A DNA stretch of 64,000 bases from Phanerochaete sordida (lineage: Eukaryota > Basidiomycota > Agaricomycetes > Polyporales > Phanerochaetaceae): NCBI GenBank assembly GCA_019973155.2, contig BPQB01000026.1, forward strand, positions 5,001 to 69,000. The letters are read 5' to 3'. This document shows, piece after piece, positions 45,984-56,564 of the stretch (its first letter is position 1; the number at the start of each line of letters is the position of its first letter). A model generated the notes under the pieces. It ran no database searches, had not been told where the DNA came from, and was given only the letters and a program-made list of their open reading frames with translations. The position numbers and the translations under genes are program-made.

Positions 45984-45988
45984 AAAAA
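45984..45988 (-). terminator. Pol III T-run terminator of the tRNA
   Basis: A TTTTT run on the minus strand lies 4 bases after the 3' end of the tRNA. Confidence 0.7.
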
Positions 45989-45992
45989 CTAT

Positions 45993-46077
45993 GGACGCAC
46001 TGGGAATTGAACCCAGCACCCCCCGCAATCAGCTTCAAATGCTAAGCGGATGTGATAACCAACTACACCATGCGCCC
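45993..46077 (-). tRNA. tRNA-Ala(AGC) with a 12-nt intron
   Basis: The cloverleaf closes completely. The acceptor is GGGCGCA/TGCGTCC with a G3-U70 pair, the identity element of alanine tRNAs. The D arm is GTGTAGTTGGTTATCAC and the anticodon stem TCCGC/GCGGG. The loop is TTAGCA + T with anticodon AGC. The variable loop is GGGTG and the T arm CTGGG-TTCAATT-CCCAG. A 12-nt intron (46039-46028) sits at the canonical position after base 37. The internal A and B boxes are intact, and CCA is not encoded, as expected for a nuclear gene. Confidence 0.93.
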
Positions 46078-46167
46078 TCGTTGTACGGTTAGTGCCAGAT
46101 GCTTGCATTGTCAGTATGCTCTCTGCTACACGGTGAACACGACGTCAAGCCGCGCACGGGATTGGAC

Positions 46168-47469
46168 ATGTCTTCTTCCACCTTCTGTCGCCTCCGTCGC
46201 CCGTCCTCGCCGCCGCAGAAGACGTGGACGCGTAAACTATGCAGACTGAGCCCTAGTCGGCCTCCAACAGTGCAGCGAAGGCAGCTTGCCTCGATTGCGA
46301 CTCATGTCGCCGTGCCTACCTTAGAGCCCGCGGAACCGGAACGCGTTCACCCTGTTCTGCTGCACAACACCGGCAGCGCGCTGCACGTCCCGCGAGCCCG
46401 TGAGCCAGCTGAGTTTGGCATGCTCCTGGCTGCTGCCTTGCTCTCGTCTCAGCCTGCGGTGCTATCAACGTCCGATGAAGGGGAGCGGTCGCCTGGTCCC
46501 GAGGGTCCGCAAAGGCACGAGTCTGAGATTTCGGACCAGGAGTGGGAGATCCGGACAGGTGCGTCTCTCCGTCTCTGCCGCAGGCATATAATGTCAATGA
46601 CGACCTGATACTACCTACTAGCTATCCTGTTCACGTAGGTCGGGCGATATACACCTTACAGCAGACACTGCCAGACTTCTTTACCACCGGCCTTGTTTCC
46701 AATATGGACGTACACCCAGATCCGCCACCTTCCGTGCCTGCGCCTAAGCGAAGATCGTGGATCCTCCCAGGCGCAGCGTGGCTCGGCCTCAGGCCCAAAC
46801 CCGTCGCACACGTGAACCTGGTCAGCAAGGAGAAAAGCAAGGGCTCCGACGCAGAGGGCGAGAGCATCTACAGCCCTCGCGTGAAGCTGACGTACACTCC
46901 CCCGACCCCTTTGCCTGCACCGTTTCCAAAGACGCTTGCAATCGAAGGCCTTCACCTATATATCGCGAGTAGTATCTTCGTGCGTCACACCCTGAACGCT
47001 CTCTACACGGATCTCGCAGTGACGCTCCAACGAGTGCGAGTGCACGGGAGCCAGGAGTCAGGTGCGTGCATCGCCAGAAGTACACAAAATGCTCCCTCAC
47101 ATCGGCTTGTCCGTAGGGTCGCTCCCGCCCGGAGCACCGCCGGCAACTCGACCAAAGCGTGAAGGCAGGAGAGCTAGGGATAAGCGCGTATCCATTGGTC
47201 TTACGGTGAACGGCATCGGACGCGTCAGCGGAGCACCCACGGAATGGCAGGTGTACGTCTTTCATGTCTCGCCCTTCATCTACGTCAATGAACTAGGGGT
47301 GAACTACAGCGGCTGCACGTACACATTCTCGCCCTTGACGGGCCTCATCGTACACCACAGCGTCGATACCATCGAGCCGGCCCCGCACCATGCGCTCTTC
47401 GAAGCTCTCGGCAAGTTCGGCCTTCTCAGCGGGCAGAATGGTGGCAAAACAGGAGGCGTTGGGCAATGA
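46168..47469 (+). CDS. hypothetical protein with NTF2/SnoaL-like C-terminal domain
   Basis: Three exons. The N-terminus is basic, Arg/Ser-rich and low in acid (MSSSTFCRLRRPSSPPQKTW, LCRLSPSRPPTVQRRQL), which could be a mitochondrial presequence. Intron 1 (about 46560-46637) joins to GRAIYTLQQTLPDFFTTGLV and intron 2 (near 47060) joins at S-G-SLPPG. The C-terminal block WQVYVFHVSPFIYVNELG, YTFSPLTGLIVHHSVDTIEP then APHHALFEAL resembles the beta-rich SnoaL/NTF2-like fold common in uncharacterised fungal proteins. No catalytic motif was identified. The 5' part overlaps nothing else, and the tRNA lies just upstream on the other strand. The function is unknown. Confidence 0.65.
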
Positions 47470-48139
47470 GCAAGATTTCGAGCAAGTCACCACCCCTTTC
47501 ACAGTATCCCCAGTGTCTCCGGTGAAGATCAGGACTAAGCCGTTCTCGGACTTTCGACTTACGTTCCGCTAATATCCTACTCTATCTGGTGTAGCTAGTC
47601 GTCTGAAGTCAGTCCCCCACTCCAGTTCTCGGAATAAACAATGATTTGCGACAGCACATGTAACTGCCGGTTACACCCTAGCTGCGGCCACGACTCACGC
47701 GCACGGGTCATGCGTATCACAGCGAGTGTTGTCTCATCCGATCTCGCACCAACCAGGTATAAACCGACTTGTGTGCGATTCGGTCTGCACAGCCGCCGAG
47801 ACTCCGAGAACATCAACCAGGGTCTCGACATGCACTCGCTTTGAGCGTGGGCATCTTCGTGTAGAACAAGATAAATACATACGGTGGGTTTCGTCGTGCT
47901 GTCATTCATGTTTGTAGACTTGAGATTTCCGGTCCTTACCAGGGCGATTTAGCTCCGTCGACGATTGTATGGATCTATCCATATCTTGAAGATTAACGTT
48001 TAGTTCGGCCACCGCCGGCTTTCATGCAACCAGAGGCATGTACAAGGCGTGGGATGCACTGCCTTGCCGTCGTTCACACCTGCTCTCTGCCGTCAACCAC
48101 CATCTCAGTCCTTGTTGGTGTCGAAAGACTAGGCTTCCC
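47470..48139. other. intergenic
   Basis: No gene was supported. An alternative upstream ATG for the next gene lies at 48038. Confidence 0.45.
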
Positions 48140-50950
48140 ATGCCTTCCTCTCGTCGAAGTCGTGAACTGGCTGGCGTCGCGCTCGATAATGCGCCCATCG
48201 TGCTACAAATCGCGAAGGCCGCTGCAGATTTCGCCCCCGTTCCTGTCCTTGGTCTTGTGGTCGAATGTCTCTCCGCGATCATTGAGAGGGTACAGGTGAG
48301 TCCCGCTGCCATTATACATCGGATCCCCATAATGTCTGACATATGTCACCACGATGTCGCGGCATGTAGGATGCACGCACTAATAGCAAGACCGCAGCAG
48401 CGTTCTTCGAGAAGATCGCCGAACTCGATGCAGCCATCACGGAAATCGTGAGGCGAGCGGGTCCCGCGGTTGATGGACCCGGCCGTGTTGCACTGTTTGG
48501 ACGCTTGGAGAAGCTATTGAGGTAGGTACCGCGTCGCAACCTATGTTATACCCTTAGAAGTAATGTATTAATGCGCGTGGGACCTTCCTAGTACAATCAT
48601 CAAGCTCCAGCGCAGTGCCGGCGATCTGAAAGGCGGACACGGTCTCACCGGTCGTTGCAAGAAATTTTTGTACGCCAAGCACAACGAGGGGATACTGGAG
48701 GATATGAACATGAAGCTGACAGATGCTATTGCGTTGTTTCAAGTATGTCTTAGCTGTCACTCACCAACCGTACACTGACATAACACCTACGTCGCAGCTA
48801 CGCAGTCAGGTTGAAGCGGAACTAGCCCTGAACGACGTTGGGCAAGACGTAAAGGTACGCGCGGCAGAGCCCTTCGATGCTTTTGACGAATGGTCTCAAC
48901 GCGATCTTGCGTTGCAGGTTGTACGGCATGCTATTCTAAGTGCAGGTTTGGGTTACACCGCCGTCCCGATACTGCACTGTACTGATCGCATAGTATTGCT
49001 AGATGAAGACAGGCTCATCCAGTCCATCCCGCACGCGAACGCGGGGTATCACAGCGTGGATGAGCTCAAGAGTGGATTTTTGCAAGGCACGCGGCAAGAG
49101 CTCTTCGAGGAATTCCAGACCTGGTGTTTGTCTGAACTTCCTTCCGACGGCCCGAAGCCGTTCTACTTGCTGGATGGCGGTGCGGGCCTTGGGAAATCGT
49201 CAGCCACTCACCAGCTTTGTACTCGCATCTCGGAACAGTGGGGTCTCAACCTTGGGGCGTCATTCTTCTTCTCCCGCGGTCGAGGTGACCTTGAGTCGGC
49301 TCAAATGATATTCCCTACCATGGCGTACCAGCTCGCCTTGTCCCAGCCCATGCTCCGACCCTTCATTTGTGCAGCTGTATCGGAATATCGCAAGGACGGC
49401 GAACGGCAGCAGATGCAGAATTCCTTCGAACGGCTTCTCTGGTCACCTCTTACCGGTTCCCTCGCGTGCAGAGTCGACCAGCCCATCACTTTCATCATCG
49501 TCGACGGCCTTGACGAGTGCAAGGACCGACATCTCATCCCCCAGCTTCTGCGAAACCTACTCAATCTCGCTCGCATCTTCCCCTGGCTACGGATCTTTGT
49601 CGCAGCGAGGCCCGAGCCCCATATTCTCCCCTACCTTGCATGTCCTGACGCTGAAGATGTGGTCTACCACCGAAGTTTGAACGATACCGTCGACGACTGG
49701 AAGGACGATGTTGGATTGTATCTCCGTTCCACCGTTCCACAACTCGATTCCTGCCGCGCCTACGTCCGGGCCAACCCCAAGGTACTCGAACGGCTTATTT
49801 CACGCGCCGATGGCGTCTTCATCTTCGCGCGCGTTGCAGTCAACTTCCTAGAAAAGATTTACAGCCGCCCTAACGAGATGTTCGATCTCGTGCTTGGTTC
49901 ACGCGATTCGAAACTACCCCCTCTCGACAACCTCTACCTCCAGGTCTTGCGCCTGGCCTTTCCCACCGAGGACTTGGATATTCTTCCCCAGGAAAGAGAG
50001 CGTTTGCGAAGTCTCCTCACCTTCCTTGCACTACGCAAAGAAGACCTGCCTCCCGGCGCAATAGCGCTATTACTAGGGCTTCCCGAAGACGACGTCATAA
50101 ATATGACCGATCGCCTGCGCTCAGTCTTGGTCATAGACAGGGCAGGGAACGTAGTTCCTCTACACGCTACGTTTGGCGAATTCATCGTAGATGCCGAACG
50201 TTGCATCGACCCGGTCTACCACATCAACCCGGCGAAGGGGCACGCGCTGCTGGCGGCAGCGTGCCTTGCAATCTACACTTTCGAACTCGCGTCGCAGTAC
50301 CTGGTCAGCATGCGCGACAAATCAAATGCCGCGTTCGAGGCTTATATCGCATACACTCGGAATTGGGGTAGCCATGTTCCGGACGCCGAAGGCGTTGAAG
50401 ATCTCCAGCAGAAACTGCGCATGACAATCCGAGATCAACTACTCATTCAGAGCCGTGTACATCGGTATGCTGACGGTCACGCAGATGAATATATAAGAGA
50501 TCTTCTCCAGGTTGGTTCTCGTTATATAAGCTATGTAGCGTGTCTGACACTACTGTCATACCCCAGCCCTCTCAGGACGCAAGCGCGACAGCAATTGAGT
50601 TCACAAAATGCCGCGCGTACTGCTTCCAGTGGTGGTGGCCACGATTGAAACTTCGGGAAGAGTACAGGTGTGACGATCCTCGAGCCATATACGTTGACGA
50701 CGAAGTCACTAGCGACCCAGACAAGATCACCAGCTTTCTCACCCGCCGACTCAACAGTTCCTTTAACCGATCTGCACAGGCTGAGGCATCTTTTTCCCTG
50801 GGAGACGTGGAGCGTTACGGAACGATTGCTGAGAACCTGGCGAGACAAATATCCATCGCAAAATTAGAAGAGTTATGGTATGATGGCAACCTTAGCGTAA
50901 ACATAGCTTGGAGTGAAGATTTCTATAGCAAGGCACCACTCACAGTTTGA
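48140..50950 (+). CDS. NACHT-type STAND NTPase (fungal NLR)
   Basis: Fungal NLRs are signalling NTPases linked to self/non-self recognition and programmed cell death. The N-terminal alpha-helical region (IVLQIAKAAADFAPVPVLGL, AAAFFEKIAELDAAITEIVR) is spread over four exons and is typical of agaricomycete NLRs. After the linker GFLQGTRQELFEEFQTW the NACHT core shows Walker A LLDGGAGLGKSSATHQL, FFFSRGRGDLESA, Walker B FIIVDGLDEC and a sensor-like RIFVAARPEPHI. A helical winged region follows (GVFIFARVAVNFLEKI, LHATFGEFIVDAERC). The last exon (50567-50950) encodes a Cys/Trp-rich C-terminus (CRAYCFQWWWPRLKLREEYR). No WD40, ankyrin or TPR repeats follow, so the sensor module is short or unusual. 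The start could instead be 48038. Confidence 0.85.
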
Positions 50951-53378
50951 TATGTAATCTCGCGATATACACAAGCAATCTACCGGACCAGTTGCTGGGT
51001 GTTGAACGATGAGTAAGTCCGCAACGCATTTGATTGATTTTTTGCACGCCGAGTAGCACGTCTGGGATGCATGTGTCGGATTGAAGAACGGACCACACCA
51101 GTCAGTCCCTGTGCAAGGCCAACGCTCGATGCGGCTTGGCTGGCACTGATGGTGACTGCTGCCCTATGTGCGCCATATTCTTCTGTCTGAGTCACTCTGC
51201 GGACCGCCTCGTCGCGCCATTTTGTTCCGTGAAGTTGCACAGTCTCGATCTCAGTCCCCCAAGGGAGCTGGCGGACCCGGTGACACTGGACTCACTTCAG
51301 CTTAACTTAGCAGTGAGAGTTACATAAATCATCCAGCGGCGAACCGACGTATGTATGCCTGACCCCCGAATCCGGCTCGCAAGGCTGTGTATGTGCGGTG
51401 GACGTGGCGGAGAATCCGCCCACTGCAGGTGCTCGCAGCCGAGCGTGCTCGTCGCGGCCCTCGTTCGCCGCCTACATCGTCCTGCGCTGGCGCTCGCGGC
51501 GAGTTCAGACCGCGCTATTCTCCCTTGCAGCCTCTTCTCGCACGTCCGTTCATCGGCGAGCTTGGTAAGGGCGGGCGGGAGCATGCCGCAGGATGCCGCG
51601 GACGTGCGGTGGGGCCTCCGCCGGGGTCGCTGCGAGGCTTGGCGGACGGAGGGACGCTGGCGCCGCGCGCCGCACTGGACGAGCACGGCAGGGCTGCTGA
51701 GGCCAGCGGGGCAGGCAGGACGCGCCGGGGTCCGACGGATGCTGGGCTTGCGCGGCGGCGCGCGGTCCGTGGCAATTGCAGCGGTGCGGCGTGGCGACGG
51801 TGTGGCGCACTTGGGCGGGAGAGGCAGCGCGGGCGCGCACGCCGCAGCTCTGGTACCTGGCAGGCTCAGGGGCGCGTATGCCGCGCAGGCGTGCGTTGCG
51901 AGGGTATCCGCAATTATGTGGTGGCGGAGAAGGCGGTGACGCAGCTTAGACCAGGGCCTGATTCTGGTCAGAGTGCGAGCTTGCATGCAGATAGCAGCGC
52001 TCTGAGGGGTCATCGGGGCCAGGGGGCCAGGGCCAGGACCAAGACGAGCAACGCGCGTCGGGGTGCCTGCTCCAAGGGGCCGACATGAGCATCGTGCGCG
52101 GCGAGGATCAGATGAGACTCACAGTACCATGGCTAGGGCTTGAATGGGTCGAGCAAGAAACACTGGCTGTGTGCGTGTATATTCGTCGTCAAGAGGCGCA
52201 ATGGTTCGAAAAGACCGACTAAGAATAGATTGGGCGAGCAGGGGAGGCTAGAGCAACGCGTGGGCGACGTGGGACACGCCAGCCACCAAGCAGCGTTCAA
52301 CGCATGCACGAGCGTAACGGCGCATGGAACGGGGCAGGGACACATATCCGTACCTGCGCGCTGCCTCGCTGACGCATGCAGCTCAAGGTTCGTGGCGTAG
52401 GTGTGGCGAGTCTGTCGAATAGGCGCATCCGCAAGCACGAGATATGTCGTAGAAACAACTGTACCTTGCTGGGAAGGGCGGGCTCGACATAGCCCTCGCG
52501 TGATGTCACAGGTACGCCTGCTGCGAGGTGGCGCACCATAAACTCAGAGGCTCGCTCTACGCGGTGCGTGGGGGAACAACCGGCCCATGAGCTCATGCGC
52601 GTGGGCCGCGTGCAGGCACGGTGGTGCTCGCTGCAAAGCGTAGCCTGCCTCGAGGCAAAGCGCGGCAGGTCCCTCTGACGTGCTGGCGAGCGTGCGAGCC
52701 TGCGCGAGCCGGCATCGCCAGCGTCGGTGCACGTCGTGCGGGGGATTACGGGCGCGCTGGCGGGCACACGAGCGGTGGTGGCGACCACAGGGACCCATAG
52801 AAACGCGGAGGTAGGACGGCCGTGCGGACCCGAGGAGGTTTAGCGGCGTCGCAGGCGTAGTGCACAAGGTCCGCTCGAGAATTAAAACGTTGAGGCGTGC
52901 CGGGGCTGCTGCGGACTGGGCCCGGCCTGATGGCGACGACGGGAGGTTACCACGCACGGCGCGCGAGGACGAGGGCGAATTGGTTCACGCTCAGGCAAGC
53001 CGTCTGCGGGCTGTGTCGGACGGCGCGCGAGCGTAACAAGCCGGGGGAAAGCTCGAGGAGACTCTGCAGAGGCCGTCGACTGATCCGCCGCCGAGTCCGA
53101 GGCGCGCACGGCCGTTGCTCGCCGTCTGCGGTCCTCGCACCCCAGTTCGCGCACGCTGGACTCGAGACCGCCGCTGCCGACGCAGACAGCGAGCAGCGTC
53201 GCTTCGTCGGTGGCTTGGAGGTGGTACGACGGCGTCGGCGGGCCTCGCTGCGGCGAGACAGACCTCGGAAGGCCGGTGTGGCAGGCGCCCGCCTGGTGTC
53301 CGGGGAACGGGTTGATGGGAAGGCTTAGGTAATCGTTGTGCCGGGTTGTTAGCCGAGACCAGAAATGGGCGAGTCTTG
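50951..53378. other. 2.4-kb GC-rich gene desert
   Basis: Long ORFs overlap in all six frames at 51.3-52.1 and 52.3-53.4 kb, but they are Arg/Ala/Pro-biased, mutually contradictory and lack splice-consistent exons or domains. The openness is explained by GC content. Short GGGGCCAGG repeats lie near 52014-52036. Confidence 0.5.
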
Positions 53379-53386
53379 TTATAAAC
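53379..53386 (+). promoter_or_regulatory. TATA box and CT-rich initiator, copper radical oxidase gene
   Basis: TTATAAAC is followed about 30 bp later by a long pyrimidine tract (about 53408-53460), a pattern of strongly expressed fungal promoters. The ATG is at 53616. Confidence 0.55.
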
Positions 53387-53615
53387 GGTCGTCGTCGTTC
53401 GTCGGACAATCTTCACCTTCTCCCCCTCCTCGTCGCCTTCTCCTCCCTCGTCGCCGCCTTCGCTCACGGTCCCTCACTCTCTTTTTTACAACACAACTTG
53501 GACCCGGTTCCATCGTAATCCTGTCTCGCCCCTACCAGCTTTCGTAATTCCTCGATTTCCAACCACTTCGACAATTCACTAGCCTAGAGACGAGAACGCG
53601 CCAACCCTTACCACG

Positions 53616-56078
53616 ATGCTTTCTTTGCTGGCTCTCACCCTTGGGGCCACAACTGTCCTTGCTCAGGGCTCGAAAGGTGGCGAAGGCCACGTAGGAGGTA
53701 GCTTCGAAGATGGAGGAGAGACCCAGGTCTCTGCCATGATGGTGTGTCCTCGTGTCTGCCCTCGTGCCCGCGCTTTGGCCTTAACCGGGCCTCTTCTCCG
53801 CACAGTTGTTCCTCGGTAACGAGAACACCGTCTACATCCTCGACAAGTCGGAAGGCAATGCGGCCACCATCAACGGCCACCCGGCCATGGGCTCCGTCTA
53901 CGACATCGCGTCACGGACGGCAACCCCCATCGAGGTCTCTTCCAACCCCTTCTGCGCTTCCGGCTCGCACATGCCCAACGGCTCCTTCATCGCCTTTGGT
54001 GGTAATGGTGCCATCGGCCCGACTGGCAACGTCGGCGACACTGGCAACGGCCAGTACGACACCACCTACGGCGATCTCGCCGGTCAGACTTCCGTCCGTG
54101 TCATGAACCCCAACGGCTGCGAGGGCAGCGACGCCGTCAGCGGCGCAAACTGCCAGTGGTACGACAACCCTGCCGTCACCCACTTGCAGGCCATGCGTTG
54201 GTACTCGACCGCAGAGGCCCTCGGCGACGGTACCGTCGCTGTCATCGGAGGCTACAGCAACGGTGGCTACATCAACCGAAACTACCCCGAGCAGACGGAT
54301 CCCGTCTGGCAAGGTGGTGCATCGCAGCCCACTTACGAGTTCTGGCCCCCCAAGGAAGGCTGGACGCCCCCAGTCATGCAGTTCCTCGTCGACGCCGGCG
54401 GTCTGAACTCCTACCCCCTCACCTACCTGTTGGCATCAGGAAAGATGGTCATGCAGGCCAACGTTTCAACTAGTGAGTCGTCGCGTTTAGGCACTTCTCG
54501 ATGCACATGCTGACGTCGCTTGTAGTGCTCTGGGACCCATCATCTGGCAACGAAACCCCCCTTCCCCCAATGCCCGACAACCTTGTTCGCGTATATCCCG
54601 CTTCTGGCGCGAACGCGATGCTTCCTCTCACCCCCGCAAACAACTACTCCCAAACCGTCCTCTTCTGCGGTGGTAACGACATGCCCGACAACGCTTGGGG
54701 CAACTACTCATGGCCATTCATCAACACTTGGGACTACCCCGCGTCGTCCAAGTGCCACCGCATCGAGCCTGAGCCCGCCGACGGCTCTGCCCCTGCGTAC
54801 GTCGAGGACGACCCGATGCCTGAGGGCCGTACCATGGGCCAGTTCATCCATCTGCCCGACGGTACAATGCTTGTCGTCAACGGTGGTCTCAACGGTACTG
54901 CGGGTTACTCAACACAGACTCTCGAGACGCTCTCGTACTCGGACATGCCCTACGGCATGTCGCTCGCGTCTGGTCCCGTCGGCCGCCCGGCTATCTTCGA
55001 CGCTCGCAAGCCCGCTGGCCAACGCTGGAGCTCCGACGGCCTCGCGACGTCGAACATCCCCCGTCTTTACCACTCGTCCGCGCTCCTCCTCCCCGATGCT
55101 TCCGTCCTGATCGCTGGTGGTAACCCGAACGTCGACGTTAACCTGACCACCGTGTTCCCGACGACCTACAAGGCTGAGCGCTTCTACCCTCCCTACTTCA
55201 GCGCGGCCGTCCGCCCGTCACCCCAGAACGTGCCCAAGACGATCTCGTACGGCGGCCCGTCGTTCGACATCACCGTCCCGGCGGCGTCGTACTCGGGCTC
55301 TGCCAACGACGCGGCTGACAACTCGACCGTCGTCATCATCCGCCCTGGCTTCACGACTCACGCGATGAACATGGGTCAGCGTTACATGCAGCTCAACAAC
55401 ACGTACACTGTCAACTCGGACGGCTCGATCACTCTCCACGTCGCGCAGGCACCCCCGAACCCCAACCTCTTCCAGCCCGGCCCCGCGCTGCTGTTCGTCA
55501 CCGTGAACGGCATCCCCAGCAACGGCACGCTCGTCACCGTCGGCAACGGCCAGATCGGCACGCAGCCCACCGCTGCGATCGCCGAGCTGCCCGCGAGCGT
55601 GCGCCTCGACAGCGCGAAGGGCACCGGCGCGGGCTCAAGCACCGGCGGCAGCAACAGCACGACGACGACGAACCAGTCGAGCGGCGCGTCACACACAGGC
55701 CCCATCGTGGGCGGAATCATCGCGGCGATCGCGCTCGTGGGCATACTCGGTGCGGCTTTCGGTATCCTTTTGCAGCGGCGACGGCGCGCTGCACAGCTGA
55801 CCGGCGGCGGGGGCGCGTACCCGCTGGGTACGCCCTCCGGCAAGGGGGCGGGCTTCGGCGGCGCGCTGCCGTCGCGCGGTGGCGTGCGTAATTCTGACTC
55901 GAGCGCTTTCGTCCCTCTGCAACAGGATAATGGCAGCGCGTGGAACGTGCACGACCCGAACGCGAGCAGCTACTCGCTCGGCTCGCCGTACCGCGACGAC
56001 ACGCACAACGCGAGCGCGGAGTTCGACCCGTACCATCAGAATGCACCACGGATGGCTGGCAGCGCGGGGCGGTACTGA
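53616..56078 (+). CDS. copper radical oxidase (glyoxal-oxidase family, AA5_1), membrane-anchored
   Basis: This enzyme oxidises aldehydes such as glyoxal and methylglyoxal to acids and releases H2O2, which feeds lignin peroxidases or wall chemistry. Three exons (53616-53741, 53806-54472, 54526-56078) give 781 aa. Signal peptide MLSLLALTLGATTVLA. The kelch-type beta-propeller carries the cofactor Cys in SSNPFCASGSHMPNGS and the cross-linked Tyr in MRWYSTAEALGDGTVAVIGG. The axial Tyr-His pair is in PRLYHSSALLLPDASVLIAG and the last copper His in RPGFTTHAMNMGQRYMQL, within the C-terminal DUF1929 domain. A Ser/Thr/Gly linker is followed by a membrane helix (IVGGIIAAIALVGILGAAFG), a basic stop-transfer (LLQRRRRAAQ) and a roughly 100-residue cytosolic tail. 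All catalytic residues are present. Confidence 0.93.
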
Positions 56079-56564
56079 AATGTGTGCATGGACTTATATC
56101 TCATCTTGACTCTGTCTCCTCCTGTCTCTCTCGTTATAGCGCCCCTTAACTCTCGATTTTCTGCTTTCGCTACATCTTGCCTTGGGCTCGCGGGCGGCGT
56201 GTGTACACCGGTGGCCACGGACCACGTATTACAGTACAACAGAACCCATTGCGCGCAGTCCGCGTCCCCACGACACTTTGCATCGGACCCCGTCTCCCCC
56301 GCTCTCCCTGTGCGCCGCGCGCGGCGCCCTCATGACATGACGACCTTAGACACGGACATCTCTATGCGCCTCCCTCTGTGCCGCGGTTTCGTAGATCTAG
56401 GGACTAGGAATCGACTGTTTTTCTGCGATCGCGACGGCGCGTGATGGATGCTGTGCAGCCGCGATGGCATTGCGAGATACGAGATACACCGAGAAGTACA
56501 TACACTGATGGTACAGGAGCGGGCCCGCCGCGCCGCGCAGAGCCCAGGAAAGGTTGCGCGAGGC
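56079..56564. other. intergenic, convergent 3' ends
   Basis: This lies between the convergent copper radical oxidase and GH71 genes. No feature was seen. Confidence 0.5.

Noticed and set aside
51297..53467. Cluster of 100-240-aa ORFs in all frames
   Set aside because: They are contradictory frames with Arg/Ala/Pro bias and no consistent splice sites, so they are treated as GC-driven openness.
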